Of a DNA stretch of 64,000 bases, positions 17,882-27,548 are shown piece after piece; position 1 is the stretch's first letter, and the number at the start of each line of letters is the position of its first letter. Location of the stretch: assembly GCA_001872625.1 (NCBI GenBank), contig MNXP01000076.1, forward strand, positions 1 to 64,000, read 5' to 3'. The position numbers and the translations under genes were made by a program. The DNA is from Bacteroidetes bacterium CG2_30_33_31 (lineage in GTDB: Bacteria > Bacteroidota > Bacteroidia > Bacteroidales > UBA1556). The notes under the pieces are model-generated. The model ran no database searches and was not told the DNA's origin. It was given only the letters and a program-made list of their open reading frames with translations.

Positions 17882-18526
17882 TCATCTAACTTTATCTTTA
17901 AGGAAAGGTACGAAAGCAAAATTGCCATTTTCACTTTTGTCGAATTCATTTTCACTAATTTTTTTTATCCTAATCATTTTTTGTGTTTTTTCGTTGCCTA
18001 CAGGTATTACCATTATTCCCCCAACTTGAAGTTGTTTCAAAACATCTTCGGGCACCTCAATCGCACCAGCAGTAACAATTACCTTGTCAAAAGGCGCAAA
18101 AGCAGGAAGCCCTTTGTAACCATCACCATAAAACATCTTAGGATTATAACCAAGCGAAGGCAATAAAAGTCGAGTTTTGTCAAAGAGATTTCGCTGCCGT
18201 TCAATGGAATAAACTTTGGCTCCCATTTCCAGAAGCACACAAGCCTGATAGCCAGAGCCTGTACCAATTTCCAAGATTTTATCACCTTTTTTTACTTCGA
18301 GAAGTTCGGTTTGAACTGCCACAGTATAAGGTTGAGAAATTGTTTGTCCAGAGCCAATTGGGAAAGGAACATCGCTATAAGCAAACTTCTCAAAAGATGA
18401 ATCCATAAAAAGATGTCGTGGAATTTTATTTATTGCCTCAATTATTCGCTCATCTGTAATCCCTTTGTCTCTAATAGCTTCGGCCAATTTGTGCCTCATA
18501 CCCTTATGCTTATAGCTATCAATCAT
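17882..18526 (-). CDS. pcm: Protein-L-isoaspartate O-methyltransferase
   Basis: This enzyme uses S-adenosylmethionine to methylate isoaspartyl residues in damaged proteins so that they can revert to aspartate. The 214-residue length is normal. The family segment 'PRHLFMDSSFEKFAYSD' precedes 'PIGSGQTISQPYTVA' (substrate loop), then the SAM motif 'KILEIGTGSGYQACVL' and 'FDKVIVTAGAIEVPEDVLKQ'. No signal peptide, so cytosolic. It lies 79 bp upstream of the GIN gene in the same direction. Confidence 0.95.
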   Translation of the reverse strand: MIDSYKHKGMRHKLAEAIRDKGITDERIIEAINKIPRHLFMDSSFEKFAYSDVPFPIGSGQTISQPYTVAVQTELLEVKKGDKILEIGTGSGYQACVLLEMGAKVYSIERQRNLFDKTRLLLPSLGYNPKMFYGDGYKGLPAFAPFDKVIVTAGAIEVPEDVLKQLQVGGIMVIPVGNEKTQKMIRIKKISENEFDKSENGNFAFVPFLKDKVR

Positions 18527-18668
18527 TTATGAATATTATTAAGGTTAAATTTATTTGGCGAAATTAATCATATTGTTGTTATAAAAAGATAACGTTCTTT
18601 TTTTCGATTTCAACTTTTAAACGTTAATAAGATTTGATGGCAAACTTTTTCGCCTTTGATAAGAAAGA

Positions 18669-18676
18669 TAAATTTG
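18669..18676 (+). promoter_or_regulatory. TAnnTTTG -7 element for the Gfo/Idh/MocA gene
   Basis: TAAATTTG lies 21 bp before the ATG at 18698. Confidence 0.5.
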
Positions 18677-18697
18677 TAGAAATTTATTTAGGCAAAT

Positions 18698-19666
18698 ATG
18701 CAAAGAATAGGAGTTTTGGGGGTAGGTCATCTAGGAAAAATTCATTTAAATTGCATAAAAGAAATTCCTGAATTCGAGCTTGTTGGATTTTATGATCCTG
18801 ATGAAATTGTAGCCGAAAAAGTTGCTCATGATTATAATATTCATAAATTTAATACCATAGAAGACCTTATTCAAGCTGTTGATATAGTGGATATTGTAAC
18901 GCCTACCATTGAACATTTTGTTTGTGCCCAAATGGCACTAAAAAACTCCAAGCATGTTTTTATAGAAAAGCCAATAGTGGCTACCGTGGAGGAAGCACAT
19001 AAAATAATGTCGCTTGCACAAGAGGCAAGAGTAAAAGTGCAAGTGGGTCATGTAGAAAGATTTAATCCTGCTTTTATTGCTGCCAAACCTTATATAGATT
19101 CTCCAATGTTTATTGAAGTTCACCGTCTGGCTCAATTCAATCCTCGTGGTATAGATGTGCCTGTGGTGTTAGATTTAATGATACATGATTTGGATATAAT
19201 TTTGAGTGTTGTCAATAGTAGCATAAAACGTGTTTCGGCCTCTGGAATTCCAGTTATAAGCGATTCTCCTGATATTGCAAATGTGAGACTCGAATTCGAT
19301 AATGGTTGCGTAGCTAATATTACAGCAAGCAGAATCTCAATGAAAAATATGCGTAAAGCCAGATTTTTCCAACGCAATGCCTATATCTCTGTCGATTTTC
19401 TTAATAAATCTGCCGAGATTGTTGAGATAAAAGATTTAGAAGGCGAGCCAGGCCCATTTTCGTTGATAATTGATAACGAATTTATAAAAAATAAAAAAGA
19501 GCTGAAAATAATTAAACCAAATATAATTCCTATCAACGCTATAAAAACTGAACTATACGAATTTTATAAATCGATAGAAAACAATTATATACCTCCTGTT
19601 TCTCTCGCAGATGGAGTTAATGCTTTGACTCTTGCCCACCAAATTATTGAGAAAATTTCGTACTAA
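18698..19666 (+). CDS. Gfo/Idh/MocA family oxidoreductase
   Basis: This 322-residue NAD(P)-dependent dehydrogenase starts with the Rossmann motif 'GVLGVGHLGKIHLNCIKE'. The family motif 'HVFIEKPIVATVEEAHKIM' is near residue 88, with 'VGHVERFNPAFIAAK' following. The C-terminal alpha/beta domain contains 'DLMIHDLDIIL', with the likely catalytic His/Asp region. The family acts on sugars and related polyols; the substrate cannot be read from sequence. The gene sits about 1 kb before a WcaJ-like sugar transferase, so a nucleotide-sugar role is possible but not shown. Confidence 0.88.
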   Translation: MQRIGVLGVGHLGKIHLNCIKEIPEFELVGFYDPDEIVAEKVAHDYNIHKFNTIEDLIQAVDIVDIVTPTIEHFVCAQMALKNSKHVFIEKPIVATVEEAHKIMSLAQEARVKVQVGHVERFNPAFIAAKPYIDSPMFIEVHRLAQFNPRGIDVPVVLDLMIHDLDIILSVVNSSIKRVSASGIPVISDSPDIANVRLEFDNGCVANITASRISMKNMRKARFFQRNAYISVDFLNKSAEIVEIKDLEGEPGPFSLIIDNEFIKNKKELKIIKPNIIPINAIKTELYEFYKSIENNYIPPVSLADGVNALTLAHQIIEKISY

Positions 19667-19920
19667 AAAAATTTCTCCTTATTATGATTACATACCTATA
19701 TTTTCGCTAATATCTTATTAATTAATAATTTAAATATAAAATACAAATTTAAAATAAATATGATTTTTTTCATATAAATTTAAAATATCTACAATAATTA
19801 ACCGTTAAGATTCAGCATTTGATAACACAATTTTTTTTAATTCTTCAAAAGCACAATAATTTAATTTTTAGAAAATTGTCAAATTCTGCTTAAAGACAAT
19901 TTTTAAATACTGAAAAGCTG

Positions 19921-20790
19921 ATGACAAACAAATACATCTTCGTATTTTTCTTTTTGATAACCCTTTTATCTTCATGCAAAAAGAGTTCAATTGACAAAGG
20001 CGTACCTTCATTTATTCATATTGATAAAATTAATTTCAATGCTGGTTTTGGACAAGGTAGCGATTCGGCATTTATAGCAGATGCTTGGATTTACATCGAC
20101 AACAAATATATTGGCACTTTTGAATTGCCAGCAACCATACCAATTTTAGATGCTGGTTTGAAGAATATTACCATAAAACCAGGCGTGATAATCAATGGTA
20201 TAGCAGCCACCAGATCTATTTATCCATTTATGGAAAAAATCGATATGGCCGTAAATCTGATACGCGATAGCATTGCAAACCTAAATTTATCAACCAAATA
20301 TCTTAGCGAAGCAAAATTTGTCTGGAATAGCGTTGGTCAAGAAGATTTTGAACAAGCAGGAATTACAATCGACTCTATATCAGGAAGCTCCACTAATATT
20401 ATAAAATCAAAACTCGATGTTTACGAAGGCGATTATTCGGGTTTGATACATCTCGATAGTATTCACAACAAATTCATTGCCCAATCTATCACAGTTTTCG
20501 ATATTCCTACAAATAAAAATGGCACTGTGATGGAGATAAATTACAAAAATCCGGATAATGTTTTTTCTATAGGAATCTTTTTCAATTTGCCAGGAGGAAC
20601 TGTTTCTAAGGTTGAATACCTTTTTCTGAACCCCAGTAATAAATGGAAAAAAATCTATGTCAATTTTACGGAACTGATAAATCAATATTCAAATGCAGTA
20701 AATTTTAAAATATTTTTTTCGGCCAATCTTTCAGCCAATCTTAGCCAAAGCAATATTTTTTTAGACAATGTTAAACTCATTCATTTTTAA
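19921..20790 (+). CDS. Hypothetical lipoprotein
   Basis: This 289-residue protein has a lipoprotein signal, MTNKYIFVFFFLITLLSSC. Residues of about 40-100 resemble a carrier-like beta domain ('DAWIYIDNKYIGTFELPATI'), and the C-terminal half is a predicted beta-sandwich ('SNIFLDNVKLIHF' at the end, as in carbohydrate-binding jelly-rolls). I do not recognise a named family. It ends 5 bp before the sugar-phosphate transferase gene, so the two are co-transcribed and it may serve the cell envelope. The 254 bp before it are extremely AT-rich with no clear promoter box. Confidence 0.65.
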   Translation: MTNKYIFVFFFLITLLSSCKKSSIDKGVPSFIHIDKINFNAGFGQGSDSAFIADAWIYIDNKYIGTFELPATIPILDAGLKNITIKPGVIINGIAATRSIYPFMEKIDMAVNLIRDSIANLNLSTKYLSEAKFVWNSVGQEDFEQAGITIDSISGSSTNIIKSKLDVYEGDYSGLIHLDSIHNKFIAQSITVFDIPTNKNGTVMEINYKNPDNVFSIGIFFNLPGGTVSKVEYLFLNPSNKWKKIYVNFTELINQYSNAVNFKIFFSANLSANLSQSNIFLDNVKLIHF

Positions 20791-20795
20791 TAATT

Positions 20796-22208
20796 ATGAA
20801 TAAAACTCTTCAAGTAATAAAATATGTTATAGCTGATTTATTAGCAGCTATATTGGCTTGGGGATTCTTTTTTGCCTATCGTAAACATACTTATTCTTCC
20901 GATTTAAATTTATGGAAGAGCATAATTTCCGACGAAAAATTTATCTATGGTATTAGCTTGATACCATTAATGTGGGTAATATTTTACTACATTTTAGGAA
21001 GCTACAATCGCATTTATCACAGATCGCGACTTAAGGAAATCGGGCAAACTTTAGGAGCCTCGTTAATTGGAGTTACTGTATTGTTCTTTGTATTAATTTT
21101 AGATGATTTAGTTGTAAAAAACTATCAATTATTTATGTTTTTTTTAGTTCTATTGGTCTTACAATTTGGTCTGACAGCCATTTTTAGAATGATATTAACA
21201 TCAATAACTGCCTATAAAATTCACAATCGTACTATTGGCTTTAATACTCTAATTGTTGGAGGCAACGGAAGAGCCACTGAAACCTATTTGGAAATTGAAA
21301 AGGAATTTCGCTCCTCAGGAAATAAATTTGTAGGATTTGTAAATGTAAAAGATGCCAAGGAATATTTGCTAAGCAATTACTTGCCACATTTTGGTAATTA
21401 TGAAGATTTGGAAAGAATATTACAAGAACAAAATATTGAAGAAGTAATTATAGCCATCGACCCATCTGAACACGAATATATTAAATCAATTATTACTTCT
21501 TTGAATAGCGGCAATGTGATAATAAAGATTATTCCCGATATGCACGACATTCTATTGGGTTCTGTGAAGATGACAGCAATTTTCCAAGCACCATTAATTC
21601 AGATTTTCCCCGATATAATGCCAAACTGGCAATTTGTATTGAAAAGAATAATTGATATAGTTTTTTCAAGCATGGCAATAATTTTACTTTCACCATTGTT
21701 TTTGTTTACTGCTCTTGGAGTTTATTTCACTTCGAAAGGACCAATATTTTATTCGCATCAAAGAATTGGCCTTAATGGCAAACCATTTAAAATGGTGAAA
21801 TTTAGATCTATGCATATAAATGCTGAGGATTCGCAGCCGCTATTATCATCAAAAAATGACATCAGAATTACCAACTTTGGGAAATTTATGCGCAAAGTAA
21901 GACTCGATGAGATTCCACAATTTTTTACTGTGTTAAAAGGCGAAATGTCGCTTGTGGGTTTTCGTCCTGAGAGAAAATATTTTATTGATCAAATTGTGCA
22001 ACAAGCTCCGCATTACAAATTATTACTAAAAATCAAACCAGGAATTACCTCTTGGGGGCAAGTTAAATATGGCTATGCCGAAAATGTTGATGAAATGGTC
22101 GACAGGCTTAAATATGATATTTTATATTTAGAAAATATGTCCATCGCAGTTGACCTGAAGATATTATTCTATACCTTTCTTATCGTGATGATGGGTCGTG
22201 GAAAATAA
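20796..22208 (+). CDS. WcaJ-like undecaprenyl-phosphate sugar phosphotransferase
   Basis: This 470-residue membrane enzyme transfers a sugar-1-phosphate to undecaprenyl phosphate and so starts polysaccharide repeat-unit synthesis. It has four N-terminal membrane helices (residues about 5-140), a central nucleotide-fold domain ('NTLIVGGNGRATETYLEIEK'), a fifth hydrophobic segment, and the catalytic bacterial-transferase domain: 'KRIIDIVFSSMAIILLSPLF', 'FYSHQRIGLNGKPFKMVKFR', 'MRKVRLDEIPQFFTVLKGEM', 'VGFRPER'. The sugar specificity is unknown. It follows a lipoprotein gene by 5 bp and converges on the DUF4294 gene with only a 16-bp gap. Confidence 0.93.
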   Translation: MNKTLQVIKYVIADLLAAILAWGFFFAYRKHTYSSDLNLWKSIISDEKFIYGISLIPLMWVIFYYILGSYNRIYHRSRLKEIGQTLGASLIGVTVLFFVLILDDLVVKNYQLFMFFLVLLVLQFGLTAIFRMILTSITAYKIHNRTIGFNTLIVGGNGRATETYLEIEKEFRSSGNKFVGFVNVKDAKEYLLSNYLPHFGNYEDLERILQEQNIEEVIIAIDPSEHEYIKSIITSLNSGNVIIKIIPDMHDILLGSVKMTAIFQAPLIQIFPDIMPNWQFVLKRIIDIVFSSMAIILLSPLFLFTALGVYFTSKGPIFYSHQRIGLNGKPFKMVKFRSMHINAEDSQPLLSSKNDIRITNFGKFMRKVRLDEIPQFFTVLKGEMSLVGFRPERKYFIDQIVQQAPHYKLLLKIKPGITSWGQVKYGYAENVDEMVDRLKYDILYLENMSIAVDLKILFYTFLIVMMGRGK

Positions 22209-22224
22209 TTTGTGTCTATTGGTC

Positions 22225-22806
22225 TTATATTACGCCAGCTTCAATTAACTCAACAATTTGTTCTATCTGTTGGTCTTCTCCCTTTGGGTCATAATGAACT
22301 TTTAAATTGTATCCAAAAATATAGCCTACACCCTGCCAAATAGAGGCGTAAAATCCACTTCTGAGTTGCTGTAAAAGGTCGTAAGAAGTATGTGCAGTCT
22401 CTCTATCAATAAGCTTTATAAGAATTTTCCCTTGGCTAAAAGTAAAATTTCTTAGAGTTCCTTCGTATTCATCGCGTAGTTCTTTTTCGGCCTTTTTCAT
22501 AAGTTTTTTCCTTTCAGCATCATTTTTGGCAGCCTTCAATATTGCATCATATTTATTCAATTTGTTACCAGCAAGCTTTGCATAAGGATAAACTTTTTTT
22601 ACATACCTCACAAGTCTTTCGTAATCTCTCCTTTCTTTTAATGATGTGAAAACTTTATAAGAAACGATATATGCAGTAGGTAAAATATAGACAGCTAAAG
22701 TATCATTTTCAAAAATCTCGGCACGATGAATATGTTCATTTTGAGCATTCAAAGTGATTGAGCCTGAAATTAAGAATAATAATATTAAGGTAAATTTTAA
22801 AATCAT
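22225..22806 (-). CDS. DUF4294 family exported protein
   Basis: This 193-residue protein has a signal peptide (MILKFTLILLFLISGSITLNAQ). It matches the Bacteroidota DUF4294 family by 'RDYERLVRYVKKVYPYAKLA', 'LRDEYEGTLRNFTFSQGKIL' and 'RETAHTSYDLLQQLRSGFYA'. No function has been assigned to the family that I know of. It ends the minus-strand run after fabH, separated by a terminator, so it should have its own promoter. Confidence 0.88.
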   Translation of the reverse strand: MILKFTLILLFLISGSITLNAQNEHIHRAEIFENDTLAVYILPTAYIVSYKVFTSLKERRDYERLVRYVKKVYPYAKLAGNKLNKYDAILKAAKNDAERKKLMKKAEKELRDEYEGTLRNFTFSQGKILIKLIDRETAHTSYDLLQQLRSGFYASIWQGVGYIFGYNLKVHYDPKGEDQQIEQIVELIEAGVI

Positions 22807-22880
22807 GATGCAATTTTATCAACTTCTATGCCTAACAATTCTTTGAAAAAATTTTAATTTCTTTTCAAAATATGGCCATT

Positions 22881-22917
22881 AAAAAAATAGCCGCTTGAAA
22901 CAAACGGCTATCTAAAA
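22881..22917 (-). terminator. Terminator after fabH
   Basis: On the minus strand a 7-bp stem, ATAGCCG/CGGCTAT (22887-22893 and 22905-22911), is followed by a run of seven T. It lies 16 bp after the fabH stop. Confidence 0.75.
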
Positions 22918-22932
22918 AAAATATTTTATTCT

Positions 22933-23934
22933 TTATTTGCTGTCGTAGCCCCATTTTAAGAGAATAGCTCCCCAAGTAAATCCAGCTCCAAAAGTAGATA
23001 GAATTAGATAATCACCTTTTTTAAGCTGCGATTCCCAATCGCTAAGGCAAAGAGGAAGAGTAGCAGATGTAGTATTGCCATATTTTTGAATATTTATCAT
23101 CACTTTTTCTTTTTCCAATCCCATACGGCGGGCAGTAGCATCTATAATTCTTAAATTTGCTTGATGAGGTACAAGAAAAGCAAGTTGGTCGGCTGTGATA
23201 TTATTTCTCTTCATAATTTCATCCGAAACATCTGCCATTTTGGATACAGCCCATTTAAAAACCGGTTGTCCTTCTTGATAAATAAAATGTTCACGAGCAT
23301 CAACGGTAGCATGAGAGGCAGGCTTTACAGAACCACCGGCTTTTTGATGTAAGTAATGACGACCAACGCCATCAACTTCTAAAAGTTCATCAATAATTCC
23401 ATTTTCACCCGTTGTAGGTTCTAATAAAACTGCACCCGAACCATCGCCAAAAATTGGACTTACTGACCTGTCGGTATAATCAACTATAGAAGACATAACC
23501 TCAGCGCCCAACACAATAACTTTCTTGCACTTTCCAGTTTCAATAAATTTGGAACCCACTGAAAGAGCAAACAAAAACCCTGAACAACCAGCATTTACAT
23601 CAAAACTAAACGCATTTTTAATCCCGACTTTATCGCAAATAATATTTGCTGTAGCTGGAAATACATGGTCTGGCGTTACGGTAGCACAAATGAGTAAATC
23701 AATTTCTTCGGGCTTGGTATTAGTTTTTTCAAGAAGATTCAGAACGGCTTTTGAGCCTAAATATGAACTTCCCAATCCTTCTTCAGGTTTTAAAATTCTC
23801 CTTTCCTTGATGCCTATTCGAGTCATAATCCACTCGTCGTTAGTATCCACCATAGTGGATAATTCATCATTGGTAAGTATATATTTTGGTATGTAAGAAC
23901 CTACACCAGTAATAACGGCTTTAATTTTATTCAT
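22933..23934 (-). CDS. fabH: Beta-ketoacyl-ACP synthase III
   Basis: FabH condenses acetyl-CoA (or branched starters) with malonyl-ACP to begin fatty-acid synthesis. I start it at 23934 ([16 protein letters not shown]), giving 333 residues; the upstream ATG at 23973 would add a non-conserved leader. The active-site cysteine is in '[13 protein letters not shown]', the histidine in 'VPHQANLRI' and the asparagine in '[11 protein letters not shown]'. It ends with '[15 protein letters not shown]'. It is the last gene of the yceD-rpmF-fabH operon, 69 bp after rpmF; plsX, which often sits between them in other phyla, is absent. Confidence 0.96.
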   Translation of the reverse strand: MNKIKAVITGVGSYIPKYILTNDELSTMVDTNDEWIMTRIGIKERRILKPEEGLGSSYLGSKAVLNLLEKTNTKPEEIDLLICATVTPDHVFPATANIICDKVGIKNAFSFDVNAGCSGFLFALSVGSKFIETGKCKKVIVLGAEVMSSIVDYTDRSVSPIFGDGSGAVLLEPTTGENGIIDELLEVDGVGRHYLHQKAGGSVKPASHATVDAREHFIYQEGQPVFKWAVSKMADVSDEIMKRNNITADQLAFLVPHQANLRIIDATARRMGLEKEKVMINIQKYGNTTSATLPLCLSDWESQLKKGDYLILSTFGAGFTWGAILLKWGYDSK

Positions 23935-24003
23935 CAATTTTATATTTAAAATAGATAAGCCAAACAAGATCAAAATCTATGCTTGCTTTGCTTGTAAAAT
24001 TAA

Positions 24004-24195
24004 TTAATCTTTAACCGTTTCGCCCATATCAATTGCTGGTTTGCCTTTGTAGTAGCCACAATCGGGACATACTCTGTGGAAAAGCACCGATGTTCCACAA
24101 TTTGAACAAGTTGCATAAGTTGGTGCAACAGCTTTGTAATGCGTCCTTCTTTTGTCGCGACGTGTAGTTGAAATCTTTCTCTTAGGATGTGCCAT
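24004..24195 (-). CDS. rpmF: 50S ribosomal protein L32
   Basis: This 63-residue basic protein starts 'MAHPKRKISTTRRDKRRTHY' and has the four zinc-ligand cysteines in 'CSNCGTSVLFHRVCPDC', the zinc-ribbon form of L32. It lies 24 bp after yceD and is upstream of fabH, a conserved order linking ribosome and lipid synthesis. Confidence 0.98.
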   Translation of the reverse strand: MAHPKRKISTTRRDKRRTHYKAVAPTYATCSNCGTSVLFHRVCPDCGYYKGKPAIDMGETVKD

Positions 24196-24219
24196 TATTA
24201 TTATTTTAATAATTAAATG

Positions 24220-24738
24220 TTAATTTTCAAATTTAATATCTTTCAATGCGTCCCAATTTGAATTCTGAGTTTTATGATTTTTGAATTTCTCAAGTAAATC
24301 AAGTTGCTCTTTATTACAGCTTGGGTTTCCTTTTTTATCGTTTTGATGGACTTTTCTAATAGGAATATTCAAGATAATATCTTCAAAAATTATTTGTGAA
24401 ACATCTATCTCATATTCCGTAGGTGAAATGAATATAAAGTCATCATTATTAGTATCTTTATTGCCAATTTTAACAATTAAATCATGCTTGAAATCGAGGT
24501 TATAATCAAATTTATCAAGACATAAGTCGCAGTCAAATTTTATAATCCCTTGAGTATGAAAGCTTAAAGTCATCAATAAAGGCTGCTTGTTTAGCAGCAT
24601 ATTCACCATTAAATCGCAATCAATTTCTTCCAAAGATTGCATTGAATCAAAGAACTTCTTAGTGATATGAAATTGAAAAATATGCTCCCCAAGGTTTAAG
24701 CCTAAAAAAGGCACTTTGTATTTTATCAATTCATTCAC
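24220..24738 (-). CDS. DUF177 (YceD) family protein
   Basis: This 172-residue protein matches DUF177/YceD, including the cysteine pair 'CDLCLDKFDYNLDFKHDL' near residue 75 and the C-terminal 'DLLEKFKNHKTQ...NWDALKDI', which is the usual ending. YceD is encoded upstream of rpmF across bacteria, and its homologues have been tied to 23S rRNA processing in plants and E. coli. It is the first gene of the operon and has its own TAnnTTTG promoter. Confidence 0.9.
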   Translation of the reverse strand: MNELIKYKVPFLGLNLGEHIFQFHITKKFFDSMQSLEEIDCDLMVNMLLNKQPLLMTLSFHTQGIIKFDCDLCLDKFDYNLDFKHDLIVKIGNKDTNNDDFIFISPTEYEIDVSQIIFEDIILNIPIRKVHQNDKKGNPSCNKEQLDLLEKFKNHKTQNSNWDALKDIKFEN

Positions 24739-24758
24739 TTCTAATAGTTTTGGGGCTG

Positions 24759-24766
24759 CAAAATTA
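24759..24766 (-). promoter_or_regulatory. TAnnTTTG -7 element for yceD-rpmF-fabH
   Basis: The minus strand reads TAATTTTG followed by C, 20 bp before the ATG at 24738. Confidence 0.55.
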
Positions 24767-24966
24767 TATATTTTTTGCTAATAGCAAGCATTTAGCGCGA
24801 TAAATTTTTTATGCTATTTATATTTTTCAATAAAAAGCAGTCCAATAATATTAATATCAACAGTTTACAAATAAAAAACAATGGCTTTTTGATTGTTTTA
24901 AAAATATTTTATCTCTGAATAAGAAACCTTACTAAGGTAAAGATATTCTATAATACTTTAGTTTTT

Positions 24967-27051
24967 CTATTTTGAATCGCCAAATCTTTTAGAAAATTCC
25001 TTAAGACCTTTATCTAAGAATTCTTTATAGGATTTTACATTTAATTCGTAGGCGATTGGTGCTGTCAAAGGTTTGCCATTAAAATCTATTGCAAAATAAT
25101 ATGGTTGCGACGATTGCCCAAATTTGCTAATCTGCAAGTCGCTCCATAGGTTTCCAATGTTTCTAATTTTATTATTAGAGAAAGTGGAAACATGGATTTT
25201 ATCTTTAGATAATGGAGTTTTATCATCGACATAAAGAGATATAAGAACATATTTTTCTTCGAGAATTTCTTTTACCATAGGGTCGGACCAAACGGCAAGT
25301 TCCATGTTTCGACAATTCACACACCCCCAGCCAGTAAAATCTATCAGCACAGGTTTATTATGTGCTTTTGCATAAGACATACCTTCTTCATAATTATCAA
25401 ATTTGGCCTCCACGGTACCATCATAAAGATTAAAATCCTGTGTATTTATTGGTGGCGAGAATGCAGAAATTGCTTTTAGAGGTGCTCCCCATAAGCCAGG
25501 AATCATATAAAGTGCAAAGGCAAGCGAAATTGTAGATAGGAATAGTCTAAAGACACCAATCTTTTCAATTTTGGTATCGTGGCTGAAATTAAGCTTACCC
25601 AATAAATATAAGCCCAATAAAGCGAAAATTACTATCCAAAGAACCAGAAAAACTTCTCGGTCGAGTAAATGCCAATGATAGGTCATATCGGCTACTGACA
25701 AAAATTTTAAAGCTAAAGCAAGCTCAAGAAATCCTAAAACAACTTTTACTGAATTGAGCCAACCTCCAGATTTTGGCATCGACTTCATCATAGAAGGGAA
25801 TATTGCAAAAAGAGTAAAAGGTAATGCAAGCGCGATAGAAAACCCAGTCATGCCAATGGCTGGACCCCAAATTCCTTTTGTTACAGTTTCTACCAACAGG
25901 GTTCCTATGATTGGCCCAGTGCATGAAAAAGAAACTAAAACAAGTGTGAATGCCATAAAAAATATACTTATCAATCCAGAAGTTGTGTCAGCTTTTTGAT
26001 CCATCTTGTTTGTCCATTTTGTTGGAAGTTGAATCTCAAATGCTCCAAGAAATGAAATAGCAAAAACTAATAATAAAACAAAGAATATCAGGTTGAAAAT
26101 TGCCGAAGTGGCAAGTGCATTCAATGCATCAGCACCAAAAATTCCAGTTACTCCTAAGCCAACTAATACATAAATTACAACTATTGACAAGCCATAAATT
26201 ATTGCATCTTTTTTGCCTTTGGCTTTATCTTTTTTTATAAAAAAACTTACTGTCATTGGAATCATAGGCCATACACATGGAGTCATAAGAGCTATCAATC
26301 CACCAATAAAACCTAAGAAAAATATCACTAAAAAACTTTTGTTGCTTATCGAATTTTCGTTTCCATAAGCTTTCAATTCTTCAATTACTGGTTCCCATAG
26401 CATTTTTTCCCAAGCACCATTATTTAAATTAGCTTCGGGCTTATCAATTGCAGAATCTTGAAAATTGTCTTTATCATTGGCTTTAGCGGCAGTGGTATCG
26501 CTGTCATTCATCGAATTATCAACTGGATTTTCGGAAAAATTATTTTCGCCATTCTTTGCCCCTTCCAAATCAAACTTGAAATTATATGTCAATGCTGTGC
26601 AAGCTCCATTTATACAGGCTTGATATTCTATAGAGCCGTGCGCGTTAGATGCTTTTGTTGAAGTAATTTTTATCTTTTGCGTGAAGGTTGCCTTTGAATC
26701 CCAATATTTTGTCATTCCTTTTAAAAGCTCGTCATATTCTTCCTTAGGTTTGGGCGATTCTATAACTTTCCCTATAAGTGCGTAGCCTTTTATATCGTCG
26801 AAATAAAAAGCCATAGGCATTGTTCCCTCTGAATATTGGCTATAGAAATGCCATTTTGGTGAAGCTGTGGCAGTAAAAATAAGTTTGTATTCATTGTCGC
26901 TTATCTTCTGAGCTTTGCTCGTCCAGCTTACAGGCTTAATATCTTTTTCATTATTGCCCATCAGATTTTTTAAACCCTGAGCTTCAACAATATAAATAGG
27001 AGTAGCAAATAAAAAAAATACTAAAAATAATTTTGCAAAGATGATTTTCAT
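24967..27051 (-). CDS. dsbD: DsbD-type protein-disulfide reductase
   Basis: DsbD passes reducing power from cytoplasmic thioredoxin across the inner membrane to periplasmic proteins. This 694-residue protein has a signal peptide (ending near VEAQG). An N-terminal DsbD-alpha-like beta domain comes first ('SPKWHFYSQYSEGTMPMAFY', 'CINGACTALTY'), then a Ser/Asn/Asp-rich linker. About eight membrane helices with 'LMTPCVWPMIPMTVSFF' and 'SFSCTGPIIGTLL' hold the CcdA-like cysteines. A C-terminal thioredoxin fold contains 'GWGCVNCRNMEL' (CxxC). All three expected cysteine centres are present, so it should be active. Single gene on minus. Confidence 0.93.
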   Translation of the reverse strand: MKIIFAKLFLVFFLFATPIYIVEAQGLKNLMGNNEKDIKPVSWTSKAQKISDNEYKLIFTATASPKWHFYSQYSEGTMPMAFYFDDIKGYALIGKVIESPKPKEEYDELLKGMTKYWDSKATFTQKIKITSTKASNAHGSIEYQACINGACTALTYNFKFDLEGAKNGENNFSENPVDNSMNDSDTTAAKANDKDNFQDSAIDKPEANLNNGAWEKMLWEPVIEELKAYGNENSISNKSFLVIFFLGFIGGLIALMTPCVWPMIPMTVSFFIKKDKAKGKKDAIIYGLSIVVIYVLVGLGVTGIFGADALNALATSAIFNLIFFVLLLVFAISFLGAFEIQLPTKWTNKMDQKADTTSGLISIFFMAFTLVLVSFSCTGPIIGTLLVETVTKGIWGPAIGMTGFSIALALPFTLFAIFPSMMKSMPKSGGWLNSVKVVLGFLELALALKFLSVADMTYHWHLLDREVFLVLWIVIFALLGLYLLGKLNFSHDTKIEKIGVFRLFLSTISLAFALYMIPGLWGAPLKAISAFSPPINTQDFNLYDGTVEAKFDNYEEGMSYAKAHNKPVLIDFTGWGCVNCRNMELAVWSDPMVKEILEEKYVLISLYVDDKTPLSKDKIHVSTFSNNKIRNIGNLWSDLQISKFGQSSQPYYFAIDFNGKPLTAPIAYELNVKSYKEFLDKGLKEFSKRFGDSK

Positions 27052-27112
27052 AATAAGTCTGTTTTGTTGAAAATATTAAAATCAGCATATTTATTACAGT
27101 ACTGAATGCTGG

Positions 27113-27120
27113 CAAAAATA
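27113..27120 (-). promoter_or_regulatory. TAnnTTTG -7 element for dsbD
   Basis: The minus strand reads TATTTTTG followed by CC, 61 bp before the dsbD ATG. Confidence 0.45.
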
Positions 27121-27429
27121 ATTATATTTTGCTTCAATCCTATTAGACCTTTATTGATTTAATTCCTTACAAAACTTTTAATAATTTATAAATTTTGGGA
27201 GATTAAGCGTTGAAAATTAGTAAAAAGAGATTCTGTTAATAAACGTTTTGCCAAAATTGCAATTAACCATAATAATGAAAGCATGCCTACTCGACTAAGA
27301 AATAGTGAAATTTTTTGATTATTTATAATTTTAAATCCTATAAAGTATATATACCTCAAACAGATTATTAAATGATTGTTAAGTCTTTATTTTCAAACAT
27401 TTCAATTAGCTAAAATCCTCTACTCTTTT

Positions 27430-27480
27430 AAAATCCATTTGTGAAATTTTAATTAATATTTCAACAATCAAATGGATTTT
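27430..27480. repeat. Two-part hairpin upstream of the glnS promoter
   Basis: A perfect 12-bp stem, AAAATCCATTTG (27430-27441) with CAAATGGATTTT (27469-27480), encloses a second perfect 6-bp stem, TGAAAT/ATTTCA (27442-27447 and 27458-27463). There is a 10-nt loop and a 5-nt bulge on the 3' side. It ends 37 bp before the glnS -7 element. Neither neighbour should end here, so it is probably not a terminator. Confidence 0.75.
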
Positions 27481-27517
27481 GCAGCTATTATTAGTTAAAA
27501 AGTTTCGCTTAAAATTA

Positions 27518-27525
27518 TACTTTTG
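27518..27525 (+). promoter_or_regulatory. TAnnTTTG -7 element for glnS-aspS
   Basis: TACTTTTG followed by C lies 23 bp before the glnS ATG. Confidence 0.55.
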
Positions 27526-27548
27526 CAGCAAATTAAATTATTTGATAG

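Larger units (their letters stand above)
27052..27548. other. 497-bp divergent intergenic region
   Basis: This gap between dsbD (minus) and glnS (plus) holds two divergent TAnnTTTG promoters and one large hairpin, listed separately. I see no additional gene. Confidence 0.6.

Noticed and set aside
19741-19792. Direct repeat AAATTTAAAATA and a small ATATGA/TCATAT hairpin before the lipoprotein gene
   Set aside because: It is extremely AT-rich sequence where such matches arise by chance.
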